Shown piece by piece: positions 15,015-21,927 of a DNA stretch of 27,939 bases. How positions within the stretch are numbered: position 1 is the stretch's first letter; every line of letters starts with the position of its first letter. The DNA is taken from the NCBI GenBank assembly GCA_958348225.1, contig CATVYG010000033.1:1-27939 (forward strand), read 5' to 3'. The notes under the pieces are model-generated. The model saw only the letters and a list, made by a program, of their open reading frames with translations, was not told where the DNA came from and searched no databases. Made by a program: the position numbers and the translations under genes. Source of the DNA: an uncultured Collinsella sp. Lineage in GTDB: Bacteria > Actinomycetota > Coriobacteriia > Coriobacteriales > Coriobacteriaceae.

Positions 15015-16109
15015 TTAGAGGCCAAAGGCAGATAGGACGAGGCCCCAGCCAGCGCCGATGACGTACATCATGACCAGGAACACGGCGTTTTCGCGAGCGC
15101 TGCGGTTGGTGCGGAACAGCACCAGGTAGCCCACGCCGGCGGAAATGAGCGTGCCGGCGAGCATCGGTGCCAGTTGCAGCGCGCCTTCCAGATACAGCTG
15201 CGTAATGACCACGCTCGCCGAGCAGTTGGGGATCAGGCCGACAAGCGCCGAACCCAGAACGGCGAGCGTCTCGTTGCCGCGCAGGAACTGCTCGATTGCG
15301 GACTCGCCAAAGGTCTCGAGTACGGCGACCAGAACCAGCGTCACCAGGAAAATGAATACCGATACCTGCACGGTATGCGAGATGGCGCTGCGGATAATCG
15401 ACAGGACGGGCACACCTTCGTGTGAGTGGGAGCGACCATGGTCGTGATGGTGTTCGTGCCCGCCCTCGTGTCCGTGGTCGTGGCCATGTCCGTGTTCGCG
15501 CTCGTCCTCATCCTCGTCTTCATCACAACCGCAATGGTCGCGCTCGCACAGCTCATGGATGTGGTCGGCGCTCACGCCCGCCTCGGCAACCTCGTCGATG
15601 ATGTCACCGCCGCTGTGGTCGTCATGCGCGCAGTTAACGTGCGCCGGATTGACAGTGGTCCCCAACACGGTACGACGAATCGCCGCATGCGCACGGGCGT
15701 TGCGACGCAGACCGCGAATGGCGGCATCTACGATAAGGCCCGTGACCAGTGCGATCAGCGCTTTCGAAGCCAAAAGCATCGCCATAGTCTGCACGGGAAC
15801 CTGCTCAGCAAGTAGCAGCGGCAGCATCTCGTCGGAGGTCGAAAGAAACACCGCCACCAGGGTTCCCAGCGTCACGACGCGACCGGCGTACAGCGTTGCC
15901 GCCATGGCCGAAAAGCCGCACTGCGGCACTATGCCCAGTAACGAGCCGACCACGGGGCCAGCGGCGCCGGCACGCTTGACGGCGCCGTTGACGCGATCGC
16001 CTGCCACATGCTCGAGCGTCTCGAGGACCAGATATGTCGCCAACAAGAACGGCACCAGCGAGAGCGTGTCCTTGCCGGCGTCGAGCAGAATATCAATCAG
16101 CAAATCCAT
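15015..16109 (-). CDS. Ten-helix heavy-metal exporter (ArsP_2 / putative manganese or arsenic efflux family)
   Basis: The 364-residue membrane protein has two similar halves, each with a Gly-x-x-Pro-x-Cys motif: GIVPQCGFSAMA (about 59-70) and GLIPNCSASVV in the second half. A long cytosolic or periplasmic loop between them is rich in Cys, Asp and His. Residues 206-230 are nearly all H, G, D and E (EHGHGHDHGHEGG and so on). This layout fits the putative 10TM heavy-metal exporter family (PF11449). The loop should bind a divalent cation; which one is unknown. The ATG at 16109 has AAAGG 11 bases upstream. CCTAG half-sites just upstream suggest metal-responsive control. It ends at the long hairpin at 14931-15003. 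Confidence 0.85.
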   Translation of the reverse strand: MDLLIDILLDAGKDTLSLVPFLLATYLVLETLEHVAGDRVNGAVKRAGAAGPVVGSLLGIVPQCGFSAMAATLYAGRVVTLGTLVAVFLSTSDEMLPLLLAEQVPVQTMAMLLASKALIALVTGLIVDAAIRGLRRNARAHAAIRRTVLGTTVNPAHVNCAHDDHSGGDIIDEVAEAGVSADHIHELCERDHCGCDEDEDEDEREHGHGHDHGHEGGHEHHHDHGRSHSHEGVPVLSIIRSAISHTVQVSVFIFLVTLVLVAVLETFGESAIEQFLRGNETLAVLGSALVGLIPNCSASVVITQLYLEGALQLAPMLAGTLISAGVGYLVLFRTNRSARENAVFLVMMYVIGAGWGLVLSAFGL

Positions 16110-16141
16110 GACGGATGGAACCTTTCGTGTCTTTCGGCAGC

Positions 16142-16188
16142 ATTGTAAAAGTCCTAGCGGTCAACTAGGGTATTGTAATTGTCCTAGG
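16142..16188. promoter_or_regulatory. Direct repeats with CCTAG/CTAGG half-sites upstream of the metal exporter
   Basis: ATTGTAAAAGTCCTAG (16142-16157) and ATTGTAATTGTCCTAG (16172-16187) are direct repeats 30 bases apart. A CTAGG at 16165-16169 makes an inverted pair with the first copy. Read on the minus strand, each repeat contains TACAAT, a good -10 for the exporter. The spacing of about three helical turns suggests cooperative binding. Confidence 0.45.
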
Positions 16189-16280
16189 CGCGATGCCAAT
16201 AGTTGCCCATGGTAAACTATCATCTCGCCATAACTCGACAAACCCGAGCCGCACGACGCGGCCCGTGCAAGGAGCAGCAT

Positions 16281-17249
16281 ATGAACGTATCGCAAGCACT
16301 CGAATACGAGCGCCAGCCGTTTATCCCCATGTTTATCTACGGCGACCACGGCGCCATGGAATCCGAGCGTCAGAAAGGCGAAGAGGCCCTCAAGGTGCTC
16401 GAAACCGAGTACTTTACCGCCGAGGACGACCCCGGCTTCGACTTTGCCACCGTGCGCGACCTGGCCGACCGCAACCGCGACCTGTGCGACCAGATTGGCG
16501 AGGCGCGCCTGCGCAACGTGACGCCCGCGACGCTTTCGCGCGGCCTGTCCGACGCCGACACCTGCGCCGCCATCGGCAAGATGCAAAAGCGCACCGCCGC
16601 GTCCGTCATGCGCGAGATCCGCGGCGACCGCGACGCGCTCGGTGTCGCCTACGCTCGCAAGCCCATCCAGGGCACGGTGCTCGGCATCGACATCGAGACC
16701 ACCGGCCGCGCACCCGAGCGCGGCTACATCATCAACGTGGGCTGGGAGATCATGGAGCTCACCAGCGACGCCGTCCCGCACGACGCCGAGGCGCACTACT
16801 GCGGTCTGCCCGATATCTACCGCGGCGAGGATGTGCCGCTGTCGAATATCCACCACATCACCTGGGATGACATTGACGGCAAAACGCCCTTCCGCGAGAA
16901 CAAGGAGCTGCAAAAGCAACTGCTCAAGCTTATGAAGAAGTACCCATACATGGCGCACAACGCCGCCTTTGAGGACAGCTGGTTCAAGATCCACCTGGAC
17001 GGTTACGCCGAGGCGCGCCGCGCGGGTAAGATTATCGTCATCGACTCGCGCCAGATCTGCCGCAGCCTGGACGCCGATGTGCGCTCGCTCCCCCGCGAGT
17101 CCGCACCCGCCGCGCTCGAGAACTGGGCGCGCCGCCGTGGCACCCTCGCCGCCGACGCCAACGAGCAGCACCTGGGCCTCGACGACACCGACCTCATGCT
17201 CCGCACAGTGCAGGCCGAGTTCAACCTCAAGAACCTATTTGCCAAGTAG
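16281..17249 (+). CDS. DnaQ-like DEDDh-type 3'-5' exonuclease with extended N-terminus
   Basis: The 322-residue product has an unrecognised helical N-terminal region (about 1-130) followed by an exonuclease domain. Motif I is GIDIETTG (D137, E139), motif II HNAAFED (226-232, with D232 or E231 acting) and motif III HLGLDDTD (H297, D302). This is the RNase T/DNA polymerase III epsilon group, which removes nucleotides from 3' ends. The ATG at 16281 with AGGAG six bases upstream is preferred over the ATG at 16203. It is monocistronic and ends at a perfect hairpin terminator. The N-terminal part has no match I know, so the substrate is open. Confidence 0.85.
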   Translation: MNVSQALEYERQPFIPMFIYGDHGAMESERQKGEEALKVLETEYFTAEDDPGFDFATVRDLADRNRDLCDQIGEARLRNVTPATLSRGLSDADTCAAIGKMQKRTAASVMREIRGDRDALGVAYARKPIQGTVLGIDIETTGRAPERGYIINVGWEIMELTSDAVPHDAEAHYCGLPDIYRGEDVPLSNIHHITWDDIDGKTPFRENKELQKQLLKLMKKYPYMAHNAAFEDSWFKIHLDGYAEARRAGKIIVIDSRQICRSLDADVRSLPRESAPAALENWARRRGTLAADANEQHLGLDDTDLMLRTVQAEFNLKNLFAK

Positions 17250-17348
17250 ATTGCCATGCAGAGGTGCCATCCGCGAGCAATATTTGCCGGGCCATAACGC
17301 CCCACGCAATTGCAACACGCCGAGGCGTCCCTCTCAAACGACGCAATG

Positions 17349-17383
17349 CGGGCCGATATCCAAACGGATATCGGCCCGTTTTT
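17349..17383 (+). terminator. Intrinsic terminator after the exonuclease gene
   Basis: CGGGCCGATATCC (17349-17361) pairs perfectly with GGATATCGGCCCG (17366-17378) around a 4-base loop and is followed by TTTTT. It is a textbook intrinsic terminator 100 bases after the stop. Confidence 0.92.
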
Positions 17384-17489
17384 GCACGTCGCTAAGGTAC
17401 CCACGTTGGCATCGGCGGCCTTATTCGCGCCCACCGATGCCCTTAGCCGCACCAGAGCCATTCGATAGCAAAATATTTCGCGAATTATA

Positions 17490-17517
17490 TTGACATATGA
17501 ACATGCGCTCATATACT
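17490..17517 (+). promoter_or_regulatory. arsR-HMA-ATPase promoter
   Basis: TTGACA (17490-17495) and TATACT (17512-17517) are separated by 16 bases. This is the best promoter in the window. Operator 1 covers nearly all of it, so bound repressor would exclude RNA polymerase. Confidence 0.85.
17494..17515. promoter_or_regulatory. ArsR/SmtB operator 1
   Basis: A 22-base site with half-sites ATATGA and TCATAT around an 8-base centre. It lies across the -35/-10 spacer. It is the exact reverse complement of operator 2 at 17529-17550. Confidence 0.8.
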
Positions 17518-17528
17518 CGGAAGTAAGT

Positions 17529-17550
17529 TATATGAGCGCATGTTCATATG
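17529..17550. promoter_or_regulatory. ArsR/SmtB operator 2
   Basis: A second 22-base site, the exact reverse complement of operator 1, starts 13 bases after it and just before the AAAGGA ribosome site. It lies in the transcribed leader. The two copies could also form a 22-bp RNA hairpin in the leader mRNA. Confidence 0.8.
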
Positions 17551-17563
17551 AAAGGATATTGCA

Positions 17564-17932
17564 ATGAGCGATCACGCTGATGAAATAAAGTCCGGCATCG
17601 ACGCCACCATCGTGCCCGACGTCCCCACCACCTGCTCGCCCGAGGACCTTCCCGACGAGGAGCTGCTGTACGACCTTGCTGACCTGTTCAAGGTCTTCAG
17701 CGACACTACGCGTATCAAGATCCTCTATGCCCTCATGGGCCGCGAACTTTGCGTGGCAGATATCGCCGAGGCGACCGCGACCTCGCAGTCCGCGGTGTCG
17801 CATCAGCTGCGCACGCTCAAGCAGTCGCACCTGGTTAAATTCCGGCGCGACGGCCGCAACATCCTCTACTCGCTTGCCGACGACCATGTCTACACCATGC
17901 TCAACCAAGGCATGAGCCACATCTGCGAATAG
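17564..17932 (+). CDS. ArsR/SmtB-family zinc-type metal sensor repressor
   Basis: The 122-residue product has the ArsR winged-helix core (DLFKVFSDTTRIKILYAL, then ATSQSAVSHQLRTLKQ as recognition helix). Its last helix holds D106-x-H108-(x10)-H119-x2-E122, which is the complete alpha-5 metal site known from SmtB, CzrA and NmtR. The alpha-3 ELCVADI segment has only one Cys, unlike the cadmium/lead sensor CadC. A Zn(II) or Co(II) sensor is therefore most likely. AAAGGA lies 7 bases before the ATG. It leads an operon with an HMA protein and a P-type ATPase and probably represses all three through the palindromic operators. Confidence 0.92.
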   Translation: MSDHADEIKSGIDATIVPDVPTTCSPEDLPDEELLYDLADLFKVFSDTTRIKILYALMGRELCVADIAEATATSQSAVSHQLRTLKQSHLVKFRRDGRNILYSLADDHVYTMLNQGMSHICE

Positions 17933-17995
17933 CGACCAACCACGGTACCAGCGCGGCCTGTACCCAAGCCGCAAAAACAGGGAAAGGAACCCGCC

Positions 17996-18214
17996 ATGAA
18001 AAAGCAGTTTAAACTCGACGAGATCGACTGCGCCAACTGCGCGCGCGAGCTTCAGGACGAACTTGCCAAGCTCGATGGCGTCAAGTCCGTTTCGGTCAAC
18101 TTTATGACCCAGAAGTTGACGCTCGAAGCCGACGACGCCGAGTTCGACGAGGTCCTCGATCACGTCGTGGAGTTTACCGCCGACGCCGAGCCGGACTGCG
18201 AGATCATTCTCTAG
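17996..18214 (+). CDS. Stand-alone HMA-domain metallochaperone
   Basis: The 72-residue protein is a single heavy-metal-associated domain with the metal-binding C12-x-x-C15 in EIDCANCARELQDEL, a beta strand SVSVNFMTQKLTLE, and an acidic C-terminal half containing D-C-E (C68). The usual GMxCxxC lead is replaced by EIDCANC, and the flanking acidic residues favour Zn(II) or Cd(II) over Cu(I). It has an AAAGGAA ribosome site. The next gene, a metal ATPase, lacks its own N-terminal HMA domain, so this protein probably delivers metal to it in trans. Confidence 0.9.
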   Translation: MKKQFKLDEIDCANCARELQDELAKLDGVKSVSVNFMTQKLTLEADDAEFDEVLDHVVEFTADAEPDCEIIL

Positions 18215-18237
18215 CCCAGGTTTATGCTGACCCACAA

Positions 18238-18256
18238 GGCCGCGCTTGCCGCGGTC
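18238..18256 (+). terminator. Intercistronic hairpin between HMA gene and ATPase
   Basis: GGCCGCG (18238-18244) pairs with CGCGGTC (18250-18256) with one wobble pair, followed by TTTG. The T-tract is weak, so it may only attenuate or process the transcript. The third operator begins 15 bases later. Confidence 0.35.
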
Positions 18257-18270
18257 TTTGCTCGCGAAAT

Positions 18271-18290
18271 TATATGAGCGAGTGTTCATA
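18271..18290. promoter_or_regulatory. ArsR/SmtB operator 3, upstream of the ATPase
   Basis: TATATGAGCG followed by AGTGTTCATA matches operator 2 at 18 of 20 positions. It sits 23 bases before the ATPase start and suggests a second regulated entry point inside the operon, or a roadblock. Confidence 0.7.
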
Positions 18291-18313
18291 CATTCAAATG
18301 GGAGGTTTGAATC

Positions 18314-20266
18314 ATGGCAGCTGCCGATCCCAAAAAGAAAAAGAAGAAGCGCAAGAAGAAAGAGTCCCTTGAGCATAAGCGCAACCGTATCCTGGTAGCG
18401 CTAGGCATATTTGCGGTGGTGTACGCCCTCGACGAGCTCGGTACCCTTACCGCCGCATTCGGCACCCCGGGTGACGTCTATGCCAGCTTCGTGCTGTTCC
18501 TGGTGCCGTTCCTAATTGCCGGCTACGACGTACTCCAGAAGGCGTTCAGCAACATCCGCCGCGGCAAGGCGTTCGACGAGAGCTTCCTCATGGCCGTCGC
18601 GACCATCGGCGCGTTTGCCATGGTGCTCTTCCCCGACACCGACCCGCACATGGCCGAAGGCGCCGCCGTCATGCTGTTCTACCAGGTCGGCGAGCTGTTC
18701 CAAGCATACGCCGTGGGTAAGAGCCGCAAGTCGATCAGCGCCATGATGGACATCGCGCCCGACTACGCCAACGTCGAGCAAGCCGACGGCACGCTCGAGC
18801 AGGTCTTTCCCGATGACATCGCCGTCGGAACCGTCATCGTCGTCAAGCCCGGCGAGCGCGTGCCCATAGACGGCGTCATCGTCGAGGGCGAGACACAGCT
18901 CGATACCGCCGCCCTTACCGGCGAGTCGGTCCCCCGCCCGGCCAAAACCGGAGACGATATCATCAGCGGCTGCATCAACATGACGGGTCTCATCCACGTG
19001 CGCACCACCAAGCCATTTGGCGAGTCCACCGTCGCGCGCGTCCTAGAGCTCGTAGAAAACGCCAGCGAAAAGAAGGCGCGTACCGAGAACTTCATCACGC
19101 GCTTCGCCCGCGTCTACACGCCCGCCGTCACCGGCGCGGCCGCGGTACTCGCGCTCGGCGGCGGCTTGGTCACCGGCGCCTGGTCCGACTGGATCCTGCG
19201 CGGCCTGACCTTCCTGGTCGTCAGCTGCCCGTGCGCGCTCGTGATCAGCGTCCCGCTCAGCTTCTTTGGCGGCATCGGCGGCGCATCCAAGCTGGGCGTC
19301 CTCATCAAGGGCTCCAACTACCTCGAGACGCTCGCCGATGTGGACACCGTCGTCTTTGACAAGACCGGCACGCTCACCAACGGCACGTTTTCGGTCGTGG
19401 CGGTACACCCCGAGACCGGCTATACCGAGCAGTCACTGCTTGAGGTCGCGGCCCTTGCCGAGTCGTTTTCCGATCACCCCATCGCACGGTCCATACGTGC
19501 CGCCTACCAAGGCGAGCTCGACCAGAATCGCGTGAGCGACTCCGCCAATGTCGCGGGTCACGGTTTCACGGCAACCATCGACGACAAGCGCGTCGTCGTC
19601 GGCAATGCCAAGATGCTTGCTGCGGCCGGTATCGACGCTCCCAATTGCGAGGTCGTCGGTACGACCCTCCATGTACTGGTCGATGACACGTACGCCGGGC
19701 ATATCGTAATTGCCGACACCGTCAAAGCCGATGCAGAGCAAACGATTCGCGACCTGCACACCGCCGGTGTCAAGCGCACCGTCATGCTCACGGGCGACCG
19801 CGAGGAAGTGGCGGCCACCGTGGCCGAGCAGCTAGGACTCGACGAGTTCCACGCGCAGCTCATGCCAGGCGACAAGGTCGAGCGTGTTGAGGCATTGCTG
19901 GCGGCCGAATCGGGCAAGGGCAAGCTCGCCTTTGTAGGCGACGGCATCAACGATGCGCCCGTGCTCACCCGTGCAGACGTTGGCATTGCCATGGGCGCCA
20001 TGGGTTCCGACGCCGCAATTGAGGCCGCTGACGTGGTGTTGATGGACGACAAGCCTTCCAACATTTCCCGCGCGATCCGCGTGGCGCGCAAGACCATGAC
20101 GATTGTTTGGCAGAACATCATCTTTGCACTGGGCATTAAGCTGCTGATCCTTGTGCTGGCAGCGCTGGGCATCGCCAATATGTGGCTTGCCGTCTTTGGC
20201 GACGTGGGCGTGGCGATCATCGCCATCCTGAACGCCATGCGCGCGATGGGTGTCAAGAACCTGTAG
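18314..20266 (+). CDS. zntA: P1B-type Zn/Cd/Pb-translocating ATPase (ZntA/CadA family)
   Basis: The 650-residue pump has the CPC ion-site motif (C305-P306-C307 in VSCPCALVIS), the phosphorylated D349 in VFDKTGTLT, TGES in the actuator domain, and the hinge motif GDGIND (542-547). The last helix pair carries a FGDVGVA Asp typical of P1B-2 zinc/cadmium pumps. It exports divalent metal with ATP. Instead of an N-terminal HMA domain it has a Lys/Arg-rich tail (KKKKKKRKKK, residues 6-15); the HMA domain is encoded separately upstream. GGGAGG precedes the ATG at 18314. Specificity between Zn and Cd is not resolved. Confidence 0.95.
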   Translation: MAAADPKKKKKKRKKKESLEHKRNRILVALGIFAVVYALDELGTLTAAFGTPGDVYASFVLFLVPFLIAGYDVLQKAFSNIRRGKAFDESFLMAVATIGAFAMVLFPDTDPHMAEGAAVMLFYQVGELFQAYAVGKSRKSISAMMDIAPDYANVEQADGTLEQVFPDDIAVGTVIVVKPGERVPIDGVIVEGETQLDTAALTGESVPRPAKTGDDIISGCINMTGLIHVRTTKPFGESTVARVLELVENASEKKARTENFITRFARVYTPAVTGAAAVLALGGGLVTGAWSDWILRGLTFLVVSCPCALVISVPLSFFGGIGGASKLGVLIKGSNYLETLADVDTVVFDKTGTLTNGTFSVVAVHPETGYTEQSLLEVAALAESFSDHPIARSIRAAYQGELDQNRVSDSANVAGHGFTATIDDKRVVVGNAKMLAAAGIDAPNCEVVGTTLHVLVDDTYAGHIVIADTVKADAEQTIRDLHTAGVKRTVMLTGDREEVAATVAEQLGLDEFHAQLMPGDKVERVEALLAAESGKGKLAFVGDGINDAPVLTRADVGIAMGAMGSDAAIEAADVVLMDDKPSNISRAIRVARKTMTIVWQNIIFALGIKLLILVLAALGIANMWLAVFGDVGVAIIAILNAMRAMGVKNL

Positions 20267-20282
20267 CGTCCGTAGTCCCTCC

Positions 20283-20409
20283 GGCCGGGACCTGGCTTGG
20301 TTTTGAAAACGTCCTCGCGCATGAGGCCCGCCTTTCCTGCTCCTGCGGAGCAACGGAAAGGCGGGCCTCGCGCTGCGGAATGTTTTCAAAACCAAGCCAG
20401 GTCCCGGCC
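20283..20409. repeat. 127-base long nested hairpin between convergent genes
   Basis: The outer arms 20283-20310 and 20382-20409 are perfect 28-base inverted copies (GGCCGGGACCTGGCTTGG and on). Inside, 15-base arms 20323-20337 and 20355-20369 (GAGGCCCGCCTTTCC) also pair perfectly. A small TGCTCC/GGAGCA hairpin (20338-20352) caps the stem. Only short internal loops interrupt it. It lies between zntA (+) and the DtxR-family gene (-), with no long T-run. It may be a terminator, a structured RNA or a mobile palindromic element. Confidence 0.8.
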
Positions 20410-20506
20410 TGCGGTGACGTTGTTGGTGGTTCTTGGGCATCGCTTGCTGGCGGGGTTCCTTGTCTGAGTTGGACTTAGTTGGTGGGGCTACTGATCCCGG
20501 TCGCTG

Positions 20507-20525
20507 GTTCGCGCTTTGCGCGAAC
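20507..20525. other. Small hairpin downstream of the DtxR-family gene
   Basis: GTTCGCGC and GCGCGAAC pair around a TTT loop, 21 bases beyond the stop of the minus-strand regulator. There is no T-run on the minus strand, so a terminator role is uncertain. The rest of 20410-20545 shows nothing recognisable. Confidence 0.4.
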
Positions 20526-20545
20526 TCCGCGCTACTGTGGGTCAG

Positions 20546-20935
20546 TTAGGCTTCTGTTGTTGAACCCGCTACATCTTCCCGGCCCAACATCGCCCGTAGC
20601 TTCTCGAAGCTCTCCTCGCTCAGGCAGTGCTCCATGTGGCAGCCCTCTTGCGACGCGACCTCAGCCGAAACACCCGCATCCTCCAGCAGCCCCACGAAAA
20701 AGCAGTGACGTTCCCACATTTGACGAGCGACCTCCAGCCCTCGCTCTGTCAGATGAACATCTCGTTTGCCCATTTCGACATAGCCGTTGCTTTCCAGCGT
20801 CGCCATGGCCTTGGAAACGCTCGCCTTGGTTACGCCGAGGTACTCCGCAACGTCGATCGAGCGCACGATGCCCTGACGTTCCGACAGAACGTAGATCGAT
20901 TCGAGATAGTCTTCTCCGGATTCACGTAGGGCCAT
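20546..20935 (-). CDS. DtxR/MntR-family metal-dependent transcriptional regulator
   Basis: The 129-residue product has an N-terminal winged helix (GEDYLESIYVLSERQGIVRS, then TKASVSKAMATLESNGYVEM) and a dimerisation/metal domain with HCFFVGLLEDAGVS, ASQEGCHMEHCLSEESFEKL, supplying the Glu, Cys and His ligands of the family. It lacks the C-terminal SH3 domain of long DtxR/IdeR, so it is the short MntR-like form. It should repress with Mn(II) or Fe(II) bound. An AAAGGCGG ribosome site precedes the ATG. A possible operator lies upstream at about 20957-20974. It converges on zntA. Confidence 0.9.
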   Translation of the reverse strand: MALRESGEDYLESIYVLSERQGIVRSIDVAEYLGVTKASVSKAMATLESNGYVEMGKRDVHLTERGLEVARQMWERHCFFVGLLEDAGVSAEVASQEGCHMEHCLSEESFEKLRAMLGREDVAGSTTEA

Positions 20936-20956
20936 GGGCCGCCTTTCGCGATGGCT

Positions 20957-20974
20957 TCTAGTTAGCCTTTGGAT
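20957..20974. promoter_or_regulatory. Possible autoregulatory DtxR half-box
   Basis: TTCTAGTTAGCCTTTGGA contains TTAGCCT, the centre of the DtxR consensus, but the outer halves match poorly (10 of 19 by hand). It lies 22 bases before the regulator's start. It is suggestive only. Confidence 0.25.
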
Positions 20975-21089
20975 ACTTTTGCTTGATTTACTTTACCGCA
21001 AAAGTTGCCCATGTCTTACTACGTTGTTCAAAAAGTTAACCGTGTTTCACAAAATGCGCGGGGTAAGCAAGGCGACACGGCACGCAGCG

Positions 21090-21133
21090 CGCAAGGAGTG
21101 TCCCCCTCTGCCGGCAGAAAAAGGAACGTCCCC
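21090..21133. repeat. Short repeat with palindromic TCTGCCGGCAGA core
   Basis: AAGGAGTGTCCCC and AAGGAACGTCCCC flank a perfect 12-base palindrome TCTGCCGGCAGA (21107-21118) and an A-tract. It lies just beyond the stop of the HAD phosphatase gene. On the minus strand the palindrome is preceded by a T-rich tract, so it is not a canonical terminator. Confidence 0.4.
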
Positions 21134-21150
21134 AAGTGCCGAATCCGCAG

Positions 21151-21921
21151 CTACAGCAGACCAAAGTGCTTCGCGGCGTTGTAGATCCCGTCGTCGTCCA
21201 CGACGGTCGTCACATAGGTCGCCGCAGCTTTCACCGTGTCCTGCGCGTTACCCATGGCCACGCTCGTGCCCACGGCGGAAAACATCGACAGGTCGTTCTC
21301 GCCGTCGCCAAAGGCAATCGCCTCACTCGCGTCGACACCCAGGCGCTCCAGCGTCGCTGCCACGCCCAGGTCCTTGCCGCCGTTAGCAGGGATAATGTCG
21401 CAGAACAGATCACACCAGCGCGTAGTGAGTGAGTGCGACACCGCATCGGTCACGATATGTTCGTCGGCCGGATCCACAAAGGCGCAAAACTGGTAGACCA
21501 GTGCGTCAAAGGCGTGCTCAAACGGCTCCTCGTGGTAGACGATTCCCGCGTTGCTGCCGGCAGCCACCACGCGCTCGGACAGGCGGTTCACAAACGAGTT
21601 CTCGCCCTGCATGCACAGTGAGTCGTAGCGCCCCTGCGCCACCTGGTCCACAATCGCCGCAACGTCGTCCGGATCGATCGGGCAGCTGCGATAAACGCCC
21701 TTGGCATCAAAACAGTGCTGGCCCGAAAGCGTAATGTACGCATCCCAACCCAGGTCGAACAGCCAATCCGGCATCTGGTAGGTCGGGCGACCCGTGGCGA
21801 TCACGCACGCAATCCCCTGCTCGTGAAAGCTGTCGAGCACCTGCTGCGCCGACGCCGGAATCCGGTGGGTCTTAAAGCTCAGTAGCGTGCCGTCGATATC
21901 GAAAAACGCGGCTTTGATCAT
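21151..21921 (-). CDS. Cof-type HAD superfamily hydrolase
   Basis: The 256-residue product has HAD motif I FFDIDGTLLSF (nucleophile and acid Asp), motif II in VIATGRP, a C2-type cap domain, the motif III Lys in GGKDLGVAATLERLG and motif IV FGDGENDLSMF. It is a cytosolic phosphatase of small phosphorylated metabolites (sugar phosphates, flavin nucleotides or pyridoxal phosphate in relatives). Length fits the Cof-like subfamily. The start at 21921 lies 6 bases after the ABC-F stop, so the two are translationally coupled. The specific substrate is unknown. Confidence 0.9.
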   Translation of the reverse strand: MIKAAFFDIDGTLLSFKTHRIPASAQQVLDSFHEQGIACVIATGRPTYQMPDWLFDLGWDAYITLSGQHCFDAKGVYRSCPIDPDDVAAIVDQVAQGRYDSLCMQGENSFVNRLSERVVAAGSNAGIVYHEEPFEHAFDALVYQFCAFVDPADEHIVTDAVSHSLTTRWCDLFCDIIPANGGKDLGVAATLERLGVDASEAIAFGDGENDLSMFSAVGTSVAMGNAQDTVKAAATYVTTVVDDDGIYNAAKHFGLL

Positions 21922-21927
21922 CCTCGT

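Noticed and set aside
15426..15815. A plus-strand frame with hydrophobic residues opposite the His-rich loop of the metal exporter
   Set aside because: The hydrophobic Val/Met run is the complement of His/Asp codons in the exporter loop; no ribosome site.
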